Assembly: GCF_002743375.1 (NCBI RefSeq)
Contig: NZ_PDZC01000001.1
Coordinates: 186,001 to 250,000 of the forward strand
Origin: Sporosarcina sp. P34
Lineage (GTDB): Bacteria > Bacillota > Bacilli > Bacillales_A > Planococcaceae
Reading direction: 5' to 3'
Length of the DNA stretch: 64,000 bases
Shown here: positions 27,145-37,205 of the stretch, piece after piece
Position numbering within the stretch: position 1 is the stretch's first letter
Layout: every line of letters begins with the position of its first letter
Notes under the pieces: model-generated
What the model was told of the DNA's origin: nothing
What the model saw: the letters and a program-made list of their open reading frames with translations, nothing else
Database searches by the model: none
Program-made: the position numbers and the translations under genes

Positions 27145-27802
27145 TTTTCTGGGCACATTTTCTGACAGTGATCCCACCAATGTCTCAACTTCCATTAAGA
27201 TGTTGCTTTTACTTACGGTATTGTCACTTGCACCAGCAATTTTAATTTTGATGACTTCGTTTGCTAGGATCATTATTGTCCTGTCATTTGTTCGGACGGC
27301 GCTAGCTACACAGCAAATGCCTCCTAACCAAGTTTTGGTTGGGTTAGCATTATTTCTGACGTTTTTCATCATGTCGCCTGTGCTATCTCAAGTGAATGAA
27401 GAAGCATTGACCCCTTTGTTTGATGAAGAAATCAGTTTGGACGAGGCATACGAGCGGGCCAGTGTGCCATTCAAAGAATTTATGAGCCAACATACAAGAC
27501 AGAAAGATTTAGAATTATTCATGCGCTATAACCAGATGGAGCGACCGGAAACAATTGAAGATATTCCGCTAACTATGATGGTACCGGCTTTCGCCCTCAG
27601 TGAAATTAAGACAGCATTTCAAATGGGCTTTATGATTTTCATTCCCTTTCTTGTCATCGATATGATCGTAGCAAGTGTGCTTATGTCTATGGGGATGATG
27701 ATGCTTCCACCCGTTATGATTTCATTACCATTCAAAATATTATTATTTGTACTAGTTGACGGTTGGTATCTCATTATCCAGTCATTGCTACAAAGCTTTT
27801 AG
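27137..27802 (+). CDS. fliP: Flagellar export gate protein FliP
   Basis: Core membrane component of the type III export gate, 221 residues. The family signatures are ILILMTSFARIIIVLSFVRT, MPPNQVLVGLALFLTFFIM and LMSMGMMMLPPVMISLPFK near the C-terminus. At least four membrane helices are evident. The start is ATG 27137, with AAGGAGAG upstream, overlapping the tail of fliZ. fliQ and fliR follow directly, making the FliPQR core. Confidence 0.96.
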   Translation: MVDFLGTFSDSDPTNVSTSIKMLLLLTVLSLAPAILILMTSFARIIIVLSFVRTALATQQMPPNQVLVGLALFLTFFIMSPVLSQVNEEALTPLFDEEISLDEAYERASVPFKEFMSQHTRQKDLELFMRYNQMERPETIEDIPLTMMVPAFALSEIKTAFQMGFMIFIPFLVIDMIVASVLMSMGMMMLPPVMISLPFKILLFVLVDGWYLIIQSLLQSF

Positions 27803-27814
27803 GAGGGGATTTGA

Positions 27815-28084
27815 ATGACGAGTGAATTTGTTATATCCATTGCAGAACGGTCAGTTTGGGTGATTCTCCTCGCTTCGGGACCTCTCTTAATCGTAGCGTT
27901 AGTAACGGGGCTTGCCGTGAGTATCTTTCAGGCAACTACACAAATTCAAGAGCAAACATTGGCATTTGTGCCGAAAATCATAGCGGTTATGGTTGCTATT
28001 ATATTTTTTGGACCTTGGATGTTATCCTATGTCACCGGATATGCTAGTGAAATCTTTTCCAATCTCTCTAGGTACATTGGGTGA
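27815..28084 (+). CDS. fliQ: Flagellar export gate protein FliQ
   Basis: 89-residue protein with two membrane helices (about 15-40 and 50-75), starting TSEFVISIAERSVWVILLAS and containing AVSIFQATTQIQEQTLAFVP. It completes the FliPQR gate. ATG 27815 is preceded by AGGAGGGG, 12 nt after fliP. fliR starts 4 nt after its stop. Confidence 0.95.
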   Translation: MTSEFVISIAERSVWVILLASGPLLIVALVTGLAVSIFQATTQIQEQTLAFVPKIIAVMVAIIFFGPWMLSYVTGYASEIFSNLSRYIG

Positions 28085-28088
28085 TTAA

Positions 28089-28865
28089 ATGAATGAACTG
28101 ATTCCGTCGTTACCCGCATTTTTACTTATACTAACCCGTGTTACTTCTTTCTTCGTAACACTGCCATTATTCTCTTACAAGACCATTCCAGCTACGCAAC
28201 GATTATTATTTGGGGCAATACTAGCCTGGATGATGTCTTACTCCATCACGATGCCCGAACTGGTAATCGATGGTCAATACATATTACTTGTACTTAAGGA
28301 AGCGGTAGTCGGCTTATCAATCGGCATTGCCGCTTTTATTATTATGTCAGCTATTCAAGTAGCTGGTGGATTTATTGATTTTCAGATGGGATTTGCTATT
28401 GCGAACGTTATTGATCCTCAAACGGGTGCGCAGTCACCATTGCTAGGACAGTTTCTTAATTCGTTAGCGATGTTATTGTTATTAGTGGTCAATGGTCATC
28501 ATTTGCTTTTGGATGGGATATTTTACAGCTATGAGTTTGTTCCGATCACGTCTATGTGGCCGCCTTTTGGTAGTCCGAACATGGCAGAATTTATCGTTTT
28601 GACCTTTGCGAAATCCTTTGCGATTGCGTTTCAAATGGCGATTCCAGTTGTAGCTACGTTATTTCTTGTCGATTTGGCACTCGGGATTACTGCACGTGCT
28701 GTACCACAATTAAATATTTTTGTAGTGGGGTTTCCAATTAAAATTGGTGTCAGTTTCTTGGTAATCGTTACGATGTCTAGTGTCTTCATCATCGTCATGA
28801 AGAAAATGTTTGAAATTATGATTGTGACGATGAGAAATCTGATGATACTGCTTGGGGGTGGCTAA
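28089..28865 (+). CDS. fliR: Flagellar export gate protein FliR
   Basis: 258-residue polytopic membrane protein (five or six helices), the single-copy lid of the gate. The signatures are FLLILTRVTSFFVTLPLFS, GGFIDFQMGFAIANVIDPQTGAQ split over two motifs, and PQLNIFVVGFPIKIGVSFLV near the end. ATG 28089. Its stop lies 1 nt before the flhB start. Confidence 0.95.
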   Translation: MNELIPSLPAFLLILTRVTSFFVTLPLFSYKTIPATQRLLFGAILAWMMSYSITMPELVIDGQYILLVLKEAVVGLSIGIAAFIIMSAIQVAGGFIDFQMGFAIANVIDPQTGAQSPLLGQFLNSLAMLLLLVVNGHHLLLDGIFYSYEFVPITSMWPPFGSPNMAEFIVLTFAKSFAIAFQMAIPVVATLFLVDLALGITARAVPQLNIFVVGFPIKIGVSFLVIVTMSSVFIIVMKKMFEIMIVTMRNLMILLGGG

Positions 28866-28866
28866 C

Positions 28867-29949
28867 TTGTTACTAAGGCTAGATTTACAATTCTTTGCCG
28901 GTGAGAAGACGGAAAAAGCTACCCCCAAAAAGCGGGAAGATTCCAGGAAGAAAGGCCAAGTACTAAAAAGTCAAGACGTAACAGCAGCTATTGTACTTTT
29001 TTCTATTTTTACATTTATGTTCTTTGCCGCAGGTTTTATGCGGGATAATTTCTTTGTGTTTTTCCGGGAATCTTTTACACACTTTATCCCGATCAAATCG
29101 CTGGATGAAGAACAAGTCATGTTAGTATACATAAGCGTTATTAAACAAATGGCAATCATTTTATTGCCGATTATGTTAATAGCAGTTGTTGCCAGTGTTG
29201 CAGCGAATTTGCTACAATTCGGTCTCTTATTTACTGCAGAGACATTGAAGTTTGATTTAAAGAAAATAGATCCAATTAAAGGATTAAAGCGAATCTTTTC
29301 TATTCGTGCGATTGTAGAGTTATTGAAATCCATATTAAAAATTTCTTTTATTGGGACTGTTACCACCCTTATTGTATGGAGTAATCTGGACCAAGTGCTG
29401 GACTTGGCATTTAAGACACCGCAAGTAACATTGGTGACTGTAGCAAAGTTAGTCGGAATGATGGGGATCATCGCATCAATGGTATTATTGTTTATTTCTA
29501 TCTTGGACTTTCTTTATCAGAAATTTGACTATGAAAAAAACCTTAAAATGTCTAAACAAGATATTAAAGATGAAAGTAAAAATATGGACGGTGACCCGCT
29601 TATCAAATCCCGTATTAGACAGCGTCAGCGTGAAATGGCCATGCGTCGGATGATGCAAGAGATCCCTGAAGCGGACGTAGTAATCACCAATCCTACTCAC
29701 TATGCCATTGCGCTAAAGTACGATGAAGATCAGATGGATTCGCCAATCGTCGTTGGGAAAGGTGCAGATTTTGTCGCACAAAAAATTAAAATGATTGCGT
29801 CAGAGCACGATATTGTAATGGTAGAAAATCGACCTCTAGCACGTGCTATGTATGATGAGGTAGAGATTGGGGATCGAATACCGGAGCAATTCTTTAAAGC
29901 AATCGCAGAAATTCTAGCGTATGTATATCGTATTCAAAAGAAAATATAA
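28867..29949 (+). CDS. flhB: Flagellar export switch protein FlhB
   Basis: Membrane protein that switches the export apparatus from hook to filament substrates after FliK signalling. 360 residues starting at TTG 28867 (MLLRLDLQFFAGEKTEKATP, the conserved start), with GGGGGTGG 6 nt ahead; GTG 28858 and TTG 28852 are less likely. Four membrane helices in the first ~210 residues are followed by the cytoplasmic tail with the NPTH self-cleavage site near residue 275. YlqH (1069-1356) resembles the part after this site. Confidence 0.95.
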   Translation: MLLRLDLQFFAGEKTEKATPKKREDSRKKGQVLKSQDVTAAIVLFSIFTFMFFAAGFMRDNFFVFFRESFTHFIPIKSLDEEQVMLVYISVIKQMAIILLPIMLIAVVASVAANLLQFGLLFTAETLKFDLKKIDPIKGLKRIFSIRAIVELLKSILKISFIGTVTTLIVWSNLDQVLDLAFKTPQVTLVTVAKLVGMMGIIASMVLLFISILDFLYQKFDYEKNLKMSKQDIKDESKNMDGDPLIKSRIRQRQREMAMRRMMQEIPEADVVITNPTHYAIALKYDEDQMDSPIVVGKGADFVAQKIKMIASEHDIVMVENRPLARAMYDEVEIGDRIPEQFFKAIAEILAYVYRIQKKI

Positions 29950-29973
29950 GTTATAGAAGAAAGTAGGGATGGC

Positions 29974-32004
29974 ATGCAGTTTAGAGATATAGGAGTACTC
30001 GCGGCGGTTATTATGATCATTGCGATGCTTGTCATCCCATTACCACCTTGGTTATTAAGTTTCTTGATTATTATCAATATTACACTTGGGCTGATGGTTT
30101 TACTAACTGCGATGAATATGCAGGAAGCACTGCAATTCTCTATCTTTCCATCATTGTTATTATTACTTACATTATTCCGTCTAGGTCTTAACGTTTCTAC
30201 AACACGTGCGATTCTTTCGGAAGGTGATGCGGGTGGAGTAGTAGACACGTTTGGTACGTTCGTTACGGGCGGAAATATTGTTGTAGGATTAGTAGTTTTT
30301 GTTATTTTAATCATTATTCAGTTTATTGTTATAACAAAAGGTTCGGAGCGTGTTTCCGAAGTTGCTGCACGTTTTACTCTTGATGCAATGCCAGGTAAGC
30401 AAATGAGTATTGATGCCGACTTAAACGCAGGGATGATCTCCGATATAGAAGCTCGCACACGTCGTGAAAAAGTAAGTAACGAAGCAGATTTCTATGGTGC
30501 GATGGACGGTGCAACAAAATTTGTTAAAGGGGATGCCATTGCCGGAATTATCATCGTTATGATCAACTTATTGGTCGGTATGATTATTGGCGTCGTACAG
30601 ATGGGGTTGCCGTTTGCTGAAGCAGCAGTTCAATTCTCTACACTCACTGTCGGGGATGGTATTGTTTCACAAATACCTGCACTATTGATTTCCACGGCAA
30701 CGGGTATTGTAGTTACCCGTGCTGCATCAGAAGGAAACTTAGGCACGGATATTACGAATCAATTATTAGGACAACCAAAATTACTTTATGTAGCATCTAT
30801 TACAATTTTTTTACTAGGTCTTGCTACACCGATTAATGACATCTTAACCATTCCGATTGCGGGTGCATTGGCAATGGGTGCATTTATGATGTCACGTAAA
30901 AAAGATGAAGATCCAAACGAATTATTAGAAATAGAAGAAAATGTTGAGACTGAAGGGTTGAAACGGCCTGAAAATGTTGTTGACCTCTTGAATGTCGACC
31001 CGATTGAGTTTGAATTTGGTTATGGTCTCATCCCTCTTGTAGATGCCACACAGGGTGGGGATTTGCTGGATCGAGTCGTTATGATTCGTCGTCAGTTAGC
31101 GATAGAACTTGGTCTCGTCATTCCAGTCGTTCGCATTCGAGATAATATACAATTACAACCGAACGAATACAGAATCAAAATCAAAGGGAATGAAATGGCT
31201 AGGGGTGAACTATTGTTAGATCATTATCTAGCTATGAGTCCAGGCGGTGAAGATTTAATAGAAGGAATAGATACTATTGAACCTTCGTTTGGATTGCCAG
31301 CGAAATGGATTACTGAAGAAGCGAAAGAAGAAGCAGAAATCATGGGTTACACAGTCGTGGATCCACCAAGTGTTGTATCTACTCATTTGACTGAAGTCAT
31401 TCGTGCCAATGCATCCGACTTACTTGGACGTCAGGAAACCAAACAACTGGTCGATCACGTACATGAAACATATCCGATTTTGGTTGATGAACTTACACCA
31501 ACTCCATTATCAATTGGCGAGATTCAAAAAGTGCTTGCTAAATTATTGAACGAACAAGTTTCCGTCCGTAATTTACCTATCATTTTTGAGACACTTGCAG
31601 ACTATTCGAAGTACACATCCGATGTAGATGTCCTGACTGAATACGTCAGACAATCATTGGCACGTCAGATCACTGGTCAATTTGTTGTAGGTAACGGGGC
31701 GTTAAAAGTATTAACAGTCGCTGGGAAGGTAGAGAAACTCATTGCGGATAGTATTCAACAAACAGAACAAGGAAACTTTCTTTCAATAGACCCATCACAA
31801 TCTCAAATGATCTTGGAACGAATTGCGCAAGAAGTCGAACGGGTAGCTATGCTGGACCAATCTCCTGTCATTTTATGTTCACCTGCCATTCGTATGTACT
31901 TACGTCAAATCACGGAGCGGTATTTCCCACAGATACCTATACTATCTTATAATGAATTGGAAGCATCAGTGGAAGTGCAAAGTGTAGGGGTGGTGGATAT
32001 TTAA
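29974..32004 (+). CDS. flhA: Flagellar export protein FlhA
   Basis: Ion-powered export gate subunit, 676 residues. About eight membrane helices occupy residues 1-305. The FHIPEP family block (DAMPGKQMSIDADLNAGMI, then EADFYGAMDGATKFVKGD) lies near residues 130-190. The C-terminal half forms the cytoplasmic docking ring for FlgN/FliS-type chaperones. ATG 29974; it overlaps flhF by one base (TAATG). Confidence 0.97.
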   Translation: MQFRDIGVLAAVIMIIAMLVIPLPPWLLSFLIIINITLGLMVLLTAMNMQEALQFSIFPSLLLLLTLFRLGLNVSTTRAILSEGDAGGVVDTFGTFVTGGNIVVGLVVFVILIIIQFIVITKGSERVSEVAARFTLDAMPGKQMSIDADLNAGMISDIEARTRREKVSNEADFYGAMDGATKFVKGDAIAGIIIVMINLLVGMIIGVVQMGLPFAEAAVQFSTLTVGDGIVSQIPALLISTATGIVVTRAASEGNLGTDITNQLLGQPKLLYVASITIFLLGLATPINDILTIPIAGALAMGAFMMSRKKDEDPNELLEIEENVETEGLKRPENVVDLLNVDPIEFEFGYGLIPLVDATQGGDLLDRVVMIRRQLAIELGLVIPVVRIRDNIQLQPNEYRIKIKGNEMARGELLLDHYLAMSPGGEDLIEGIDTIEPSFGLPAKWITEEAKEEAEIMGYTVVDPPSVVSTHLTEVIRANASDLLGRQETKQLVDHVHETYPILVDELTPTPLSIGEIQKVLAKLLNEQVSVRNLPIIFETLADYSKYTSDVDVLTEYVRQSLARQITGQFVVGNGALKVLTVAGKVEKLIADSIQQTEQGNFLSIDPSQSQMILERIAQEVERVAMLDQSPVILCSPAIRMYLRQITERYFPQIPILSYNELEASVEVQSVGVVDI

Positions 32005-33116
32005 TGAAAATGAAAAAGTATACAGCATCTACAATGGTTGATGCTATGGCGAAAGTCCGTGAAGATTTTGGGGAAGACGCGATCATCCTCAGTTCAAACG
32101 TCACGAAAACAAAAAGTTTTTTTGGTCTGTTTCGTAAACGGTCAGTAGAAGTAGTTGCAAGCTATGACGAAACGAATGCAGAACGTATCTATGAATCACG
32201 AGTTCATTCTGTGCAACCCATTGCAGAGCCAGAGTCTGTTGAACAAATTGAACAAGAAATGCGAGAGATCAAACAAATGCTGAAAGATATTCAGCCAGTA
32301 GATCGTACATTTGAAAAGTATCCCGATGAACTATTACCTATATTGAAGAAGTTACAGAAGCAAGGTGTGGATAGTAAATATATTACAGAGATTGGTAATC
32401 TAGTATTCAATCGAATGAAGCAAGATAAGATCGATTTCACTGAAGGACAGCAAATGGAATTGATTAGAACATGGTTCAGCGATCAACTTCACGACATACC
32501 TTTCGGTGGAATCACTTATCAGAAACAGTTTATAAATGTACTAGGGCCGACTGGTGTAGGAAAAACCACGACCATTGCGAAAATTGCCGCACGTGCCTTA
32601 CTGGAAGAAAAAAAGAAAGTTGGTTTCATTACGACCGATACGTATCGAATTGCAGCAATCGAACAATTGCGCACATATGCCAATTTACTTCAGGCGCCGG
32701 TTGAAATCGCTTATAGTGAAGAAGATTTCCGTACCGCAATTGAAAAGTTAAAAGATTTAGATCTCATATTTATCGATACAGCGGGCCGAAATTATAAAGA
32801 AGCAAAATTTGTCGATGATTTATCGAAACTCATTGATTTCTCATTGGATATGGAAACATTTCTTGTGTTATCTACCACATCAAAGGAACAGGATATGGAT
32901 ACCATCATTAGACAATTTACTAATTTCCCAATTGAGAAATTTATATTTACCAAGACAGATGAAACCGATTCAGTCGGATCTATAATTAATTTAATTCTGA
33001 AATATGGTATAGGTGTATCCTACTACACAGATGGACAAGAGGTACCTGAAGATTTAACAGAAGCCAGTTCGGAAAAGATAGTGGACCTTCTATTAGCAGG
33101 TGATTCACATGCATGA
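32004..33116 (+). CDS. flhF: Flagellar placement GTPase FlhF
   Basis: SRP-family GTPase that controls where and how many flagella are built, 370 residues. An N-terminal B domain is followed by the N and G domains. P-loop [19 protein letters not shown] near residue 180, FITTDTYRIAAIEQLRTYA near 210, FIDTAGRN near 255 and FTKTDETDSVG near 315. It overlaps flhA by one base and flhG by 8 nt. FlhG stimulates its GTPase. Confidence 0.95.
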   Translation: MKMKKYTASTMVDAMAKVREDFGEDAIILSSNVTKTKSFFGLFRKRSVEVVASYDETNAERIYESRVHSVQPIAEPESVEQIEQEMREIKQMLKDIQPVDRTFEKYPDELLPILKKLQKQGVDSKYITEIGNLVFNRMKQDKIDFTEGQQMELIRTWFSDQLHDIPFGGITYQKQFINVLGPTGVGKTTTIAKIAARALLEEKKKVGFITTDTYRIAAIEQLRTYANLLQAPVEIAYSEEDFRTAIEKLKDLDLIFIDTAGRNYKEAKFVDDLSKLIDFSLDMETFLVLSTTSKEQDMDTIIRQFTNFPIEKFIFTKTDETDSVGSIINLILKYGIGVSYYTDGQEVPEDLTEASSEKIVDLLLAGDSHA

Positions 33117-33975
33117 TCAGGCTGAAGCACTTCGACTAAAAATGATGAAAAGTCAAAGACAAGTAGCTCGCTCAATTGCCGTCGTTAGTGGAAAAGGCGG
33201 AGTAGGCAAATCGAATTTCACCGCTAATTTCTCTTACGGACTCGTAGCGAAAGGTAAGAAAGTATTAATTGTGGACATGGATATTGGGATGGGGAATATT
33301 CATATATTATTTGGGGCTACCCCAATGTTTCATCTAAAAGATTACTTGTCTGATAAGCAACAATTGCAGAGCGTTGTGACTCCTATTGAAGACAATCTTG
33401 CGTTTATAGCGGGTGGTTCTGGGCTGGAAAATGTGGTGGAGTGGTCAGGTGAAATGTTTGATCGATTGATTGAGGCATTTTCTATTTTACAGATGGAATA
33501 TGATGTTATTTTATTTGATATGGGTGCAGGAGCAACGAAGAGTTCAATTGATTTAATCTTGGCGATGGATGAAATTATTTTAATAGCGACACCGGAGCCA
33601 ACTTCTATTACGGATGCGTATTCGATGATTAAGTTTATATGTCTGCAAGATGCGAATAAATCTATTCACATAGTGAGTAATCGTGTTCTAAAAGAGCAAG
33701 ATGGACGAGACTCCGTCGCACGGCTTCAGTTGGCTATGCGGAAGTTTTTATTTATAGATACTCATGTTTTAGGCTTTTTGCCGGATGACATTCATGTACG
33801 TAATGCAGTAATAGCTCAAATCCCTTTCGTCAAATTATATCCTAATTCAAAAGTTAGCAAGCGAATGCTGGCAATAACTGATACATTTTTACACAGCAAC
33901 AAACCGAACACTTCTGTTGAAACTTCTGGATTCATAGATAAAATCAAAGGTGTTTTCCTAAAGGGGCGTGTCTAA
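33109..33975 (+). CDS. flhG: FlhG (YlxH), MinD-like ATPase for flagellar number control
   Basis: MinD/ParA-type ATPase, 288 residues from ATG 33109 (a GTG at 33100 is possible). The deviant Walker A VVSGKGGVGKSNF lies near residues 24-36, followed by VLIVDMDIGMGNIHIL and DVILFDMGAGATKSSIDL. It activates FlhF and interacts with FliM/FliY. AGGTGA 7 nt before the ATG supports the start. cheB starts immediately after. Confidence 0.93.
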   Translation: MHDQAEALRLKMMKSQRQVARSIAVVSGKGGVGKSNFTANFSYGLVAKGKKVLIVDMDIGMGNIHILFGATPMFHLKDYLSDKQQLQSVVTPIEDNLAFIAGGSGLENVVEWSGEMFDRLIEAFSILQMEYDVILFDMGAGATKSSIDLILAMDEIILIATPEPTSITDAYSMIKFICLQDANKSIHIVSNRVLKEQDGRDSVARLQLAMRKFLFIDTHVLGFLPDDIHVRNAVIAQIPFVKLYPNSKVSKRMLAITDTFLHSNKPNTSVETSGFIDKIKGVFLKGRV

Positions 33976-33976
33976 T

Positions 33977-35107
33977 TTGATTACTGCAAAGAAAAAACGC
34001 ATTCTTGTTGTAGACGACTCGGCTTTTATGCGGAAGTTAATCTCCGATATGTTGAATAAACACCCCATGATGGAAGTCATTGGCATCGCTAGAAATGGCA
34101 AAGATGCGATAGAAAAAGTTCGTGATCTTCAACCAGACGTTCTTACAATGGATATTGAAATGCCTGTGATGAATGGACTGGAAGCTTTAAAGTTTATTAT
34201 GGATCACATGCCAATCCCTGTAGTGATATTATCAAGTACGACAAAACATAATACAGAAAATGCAGTTCTAGCGATAGAATACGGTGCTGTCGACGTAATA
34301 GCAAAACCCGGCGGCGCAATTTCGTTAAATCTTCATGAAATTGAACAAGAAATTGTGGAGAAAGTATTTGCTGCTTCAAATGTGGTGATTCACACACTAA
34401 CGCGTCAAATAACATCCAAAAATAACCGTCATACACCAACGCCAAGCAAACAAAATATCGCAAATGAAAGTAGAAGCACTTCGACACTCCCTATTAAAAT
34501 AGTAAACATACCTAAAAAAAATACACTTATTGCTAAACAGTTTGTTATAATAGGTACATCGACCGGAGGACCAAGGGCCTTGCAGGAAGTCATTACAAAG
34601 TTTCCAGCGAACTTTCCACATCCAATTCTCATTGTCCAGCATATGCCACCTGGCTTCACCAAGTCATTGGCTGAACGACTGAATAATTTGAGTGAAATAA
34701 CCGTTAAAGAAGCTGAACATGGTGAACCGATCGAAAATGGAACAGCCTATATTGCACCAGGCGGCTTGCATCTGAAGTTTGAGAAATCTAGAACGGGCTA
34801 TAAGATCGTATTAGACGGAGACGCAGCACCGCGTTCAGGACATCGCCCAGCGGTAAATGTGTTATTAGAATCAGCAGCAACACATAAAGAACTTGGGTAT
34901 ATAACGGCGATCATGACAGGTATGGGGTATGACGGTAAAGAAGGTATGGAGTTATTACGTGCTTCATGTAAAACGTTTACAATAGCGGAATCTAAAAACA
35001 CGTCCGTTGTATATGGCATGCCCAAAGCTATAATTGATGCAGGTCTCAGTGACGAAATCAAAGATATACAACAAATCGCTGATGCGATAATAGGAAATTT
35101 GAAGTAA
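33977..35107 (+). CDS. cheB: Chemotaxis protein-glutamate methylesterase CheB
   Basis: Two-domain adaptation enzyme that removes methyl groups from, and deamidates, chemoreceptors. 376 residues from TTG 33977, chosen because AAGGGG is at 10 nt and the upstream GTG at 33968 is too close to it. The receiver domain has Asp59 (LTMDIEMP). The C-terminal methylesterase has the Ser of GTSTGGPRAL, the His of IVQHMPPGF and the Asp of MGYDGKEGM. It precedes cheA. Confidence 0.94.
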   Translation: MITAKKKRILVVDDSAFMRKLISDMLNKHPMMEVIGIARNGKDAIEKVRDLQPDVLTMDIEMPVMNGLEALKFIMDHMPIPVVILSSTTKHNTENAVLAIEYGAVDVIAKPGGAISLNLHEIEQEIVEKVFAASNVVIHTLTRQITSKNNRHTPTPSKQNIANESRSTSTLPIKIVNIPKKNTLIAKQFVIIGTSTGGPRALQEVITKFPANFPHPILIVQHMPPGFTKSLAERLNNLSEITVKEAEHGEPIENGTAYIAPGGLHLKFEKSRTGYKIVLDGDAAPRSGHRPAVNVLLESAATHKELGYITAIMTGMGYDGKEGMELLRASCKTFTIAESKNTSVVYGMPKAIIDAGLSDEIKDIQQIADAIIGNLK

Positions 35108-35122
35108 CTAGGGGGCCTTACA

Positions 35123-37192
35123 ATGGATGTAAGTCAATATTTGGATATGTTCATAGAAGAAAGTAAAGAACACTTGCAAGCTTGTAGTGAACAGTTGCTA
35201 GCGTTAGAAAATAATCCGGATGATCTTGCAATTGTCAATGAAGTCTTTAGAGCTGCACACACGCTTAAAGGAATGTCGGCGACAATGGGATATGAAGATA
35301 TTGCAGATTTAACACATAAGATGGAGAATGTCCTTGATGCGATTCGAAACTCAAAGATCCATGTTTCAACGGAGATTTTAGACGTGGTATTTGAAGCAGT
35401 AGATGATCTTGAACTAATGGTACAAGACATTGAATCAGGTGGCGATGGAAAAAAAGACGTGAGTAAGTTAGTAGATACTCTTAATCGCATTGAAGCTGGA
35501 CAACCAGTAGATGTAACGAACGAGCCTGCAGCAACAGCTGAGGAAGTTTCAATGGAGGTCGTCACTTCGGCTGGAATTTCTTATGATGAGTTTGAATTAA
35601 CGGTTATTTCTCAATCCGCTGAACAAGGCTTTAATGCATTGGAGATCACTGTTACATTACGTGATGATTGCTTGTTGAAAGTAGCTCGTGTCTTCATGAC
35701 TTTTGAAATTTTGGAAAAGTCAGGCGAAGTCATCAAAACGGTTCCTACAGTAGAACAATTAGAAAATGAGGATTTTGATCAGAAATTTACGATTGTCTTG
35801 TTGACGCAAGAAGACGCTGCAGATTTAAAGGCGAAAGTACTGAAAGTTTCTGAAATAGAAGATGTACATATTACACATATCACGGATGAATACGTGCAGA
35901 AGTACAAGCAAGCCTCATTGAATACTTGTGACCCAGAACCTAGTGTAGTAGAAACGACAATCGTACCTGTTACTAAAGCCGCAACAACCAACGAAACGCC
36001 TAAAGAAACTATAAAGACCAAAAAGACCACTACTTCCAATTCCAATAAAACTATACGGGTCAATATTGATCGACTTGATATTTTAATGAATTTATTTGAA
36101 GAACTGGTTATTGACCGTGGACGCCTCCAATCGATTGCCAGTGAATTGCATAACCCCGAATTGAATGAATCAGTAGAAAGAATGACTCGGGTATCAGGAG
36201 ACTTGCAAAACATTATTTTAAACATGCGAATGGTACCTGTAGAAACGGTCTTCAATAGATTCCCCAAAATGGTTCGGCAATTGGCGCGTGACCTGAATAA
36301 GAAAATTGATTTAGAAATTGTCGGCGCTGAAACAGAGCTGGACCGTACCGTAATCGACGAAATAGGAGACCCCCTTGTTCATTTGATTCGAAATGCCTTA
36401 GATCACGGTATTGAAATGCCGGAAGAGCGAATCGCGAATGGCAAGCCAGAGACTGGAACTGTAACATTACGTGCCTATCATTCGGGTAACCATGTATTTA
36501 TTGAGCTTGAGGATGATGGAGCGGGTGTAAATCGTGAACGCGTAGTTAGTAAAGCGATTGAACGGGGCATTATCAGTCCGGAAGCTGCGGATACATTGAC
36601 AAATAAGCAAGTAGCGGAATTGATATTAGCTTCAGGGTTTTCCACCGCGGCTTCCATTACAGATGTATCAGGTCGCGGCGTCGGTTTGGACGTTGTGAAA
36701 AACACTATTGAATCTCTCGGTGGACATATTTCGATTGATTCCACTGAAGGAAAAGGATCATTATTCCAGGTGCAATTACCTCTAACTCTTTCTATTATTT
36801 CTGTAATGTTAGTAGAGTTGGATGAAGAAATTTATGCAATTCCGCTGTCGTCTATAATTGAAACTGCCATTATTCAGAAGTCAGATATTTTAAATGCTCA
36901 CAATCAGCCAGTCATCGATTTCCGTGGAACCATTGTACCTTTGGTAGACTTAAAGGATATATTTGAAATGAAGAATAGAAGTAATGAAGAAGATGAGTTC
37001 CAATCTATTGTGATCGTTCGTAAAGGTGACAGTTTAGCTGGGTTAGTCGTAGATTCATTTATTGGTCAACAAGAAATTGTTCTAAAATCTCTCGGTGAAT
37101 ACTTGCAGAGTGTCTTTGCGATATCTGGTGCTACGATTCTAGGAAATGGTCAAGTCGCATTAATTGTTGACTGTAATGCATTGATTAAATAA
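35123..37192 (+). CDS. cheA: Chemotaxis histidine kinase CheA
   Basis: Soluble receptor-coupled kinase, 689 residues, with all five domains. P1 has His46 (FRAAHTLKGMSATMG). The P2 response-regulator-binding domain occupies about residues 150-260, followed by a Thr/Lys-rich linker. P3 dimerisation precedes P4, which has the N box LVHLIRNALDHGIE near residue 425 and GRGVGLDVVKNTIESLGG. P5 (CheW-like) closes the protein (VDFRGTIVPLVDLKDIF type: VIDFRGTIVPLVDLK). It phosphorylates CheY and CheB. Confidence 0.97.
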   Translation: MDVSQYLDMFIEESKEHLQACSEQLLALENNPDDLAIVNEVFRAAHTLKGMSATMGYEDIADLTHKMENVLDAIRNSKIHVSTEILDVVFEAVDDLELMVQDIESGGDGKKDVSKLVDTLNRIEAGQPVDVTNEPAATAEEVSMEVVTSAGISYDEFELTVISQSAEQGFNALEITVTLRDDCLLKVARVFMTFEILEKSGEVIKTVPTVEQLENEDFDQKFTIVLLTQEDAADLKAKVLKVSEIEDVHITHITDEYVQKYKQASLNTCDPEPSVVETTIVPVTKAATTNETPKETIKTKKTTTSNSNKTIRVNIDRLDILMNLFEELVIDRGRLQSIASELHNPELNESVERMTRVSGDLQNIILNMRMVPVETVFNRFPKMVRQLARDLNKKIDLEIVGAETELDRTVIDEIGDPLVHLIRNALDHGIEMPEERIANGKPETGTVTLRAYHSGNHVFIELEDDGAGVNRERVVSKAIERGIISPEAADTLTNKQVAELILASGFSTAASITDVSGRGVGLDVVKNTIESLGGHISIDSTEGKGSLFQVQLPLTLSIISVMLVELDEEIYAIPLSSIIETAIIQKSDILNAHNQPVIDFRGTIVPLVDLKDIFEMKNRSNEEDEFQSIVIVRKGDSLAGLVVDSFIGQQEIVLKSLGEYLQSVFAISGATILGNGQVALIVDCNALIK

Positions 37193-37205
37193 TCGAGGTG
37201 ATGAC

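Noticed and set aside
28971-29471. A 166-codon open frame on the - strand inside flhB
   Set aside because: It is the complement of an intact flhB with strong family motifs; codon bias explains the open frame.
35779-36267. A 162-codon open frame on the - strand inside cheA
   Set aside because: It is antisense to the P2-P3 region of cheA and shows no recognisable domain or start signals.
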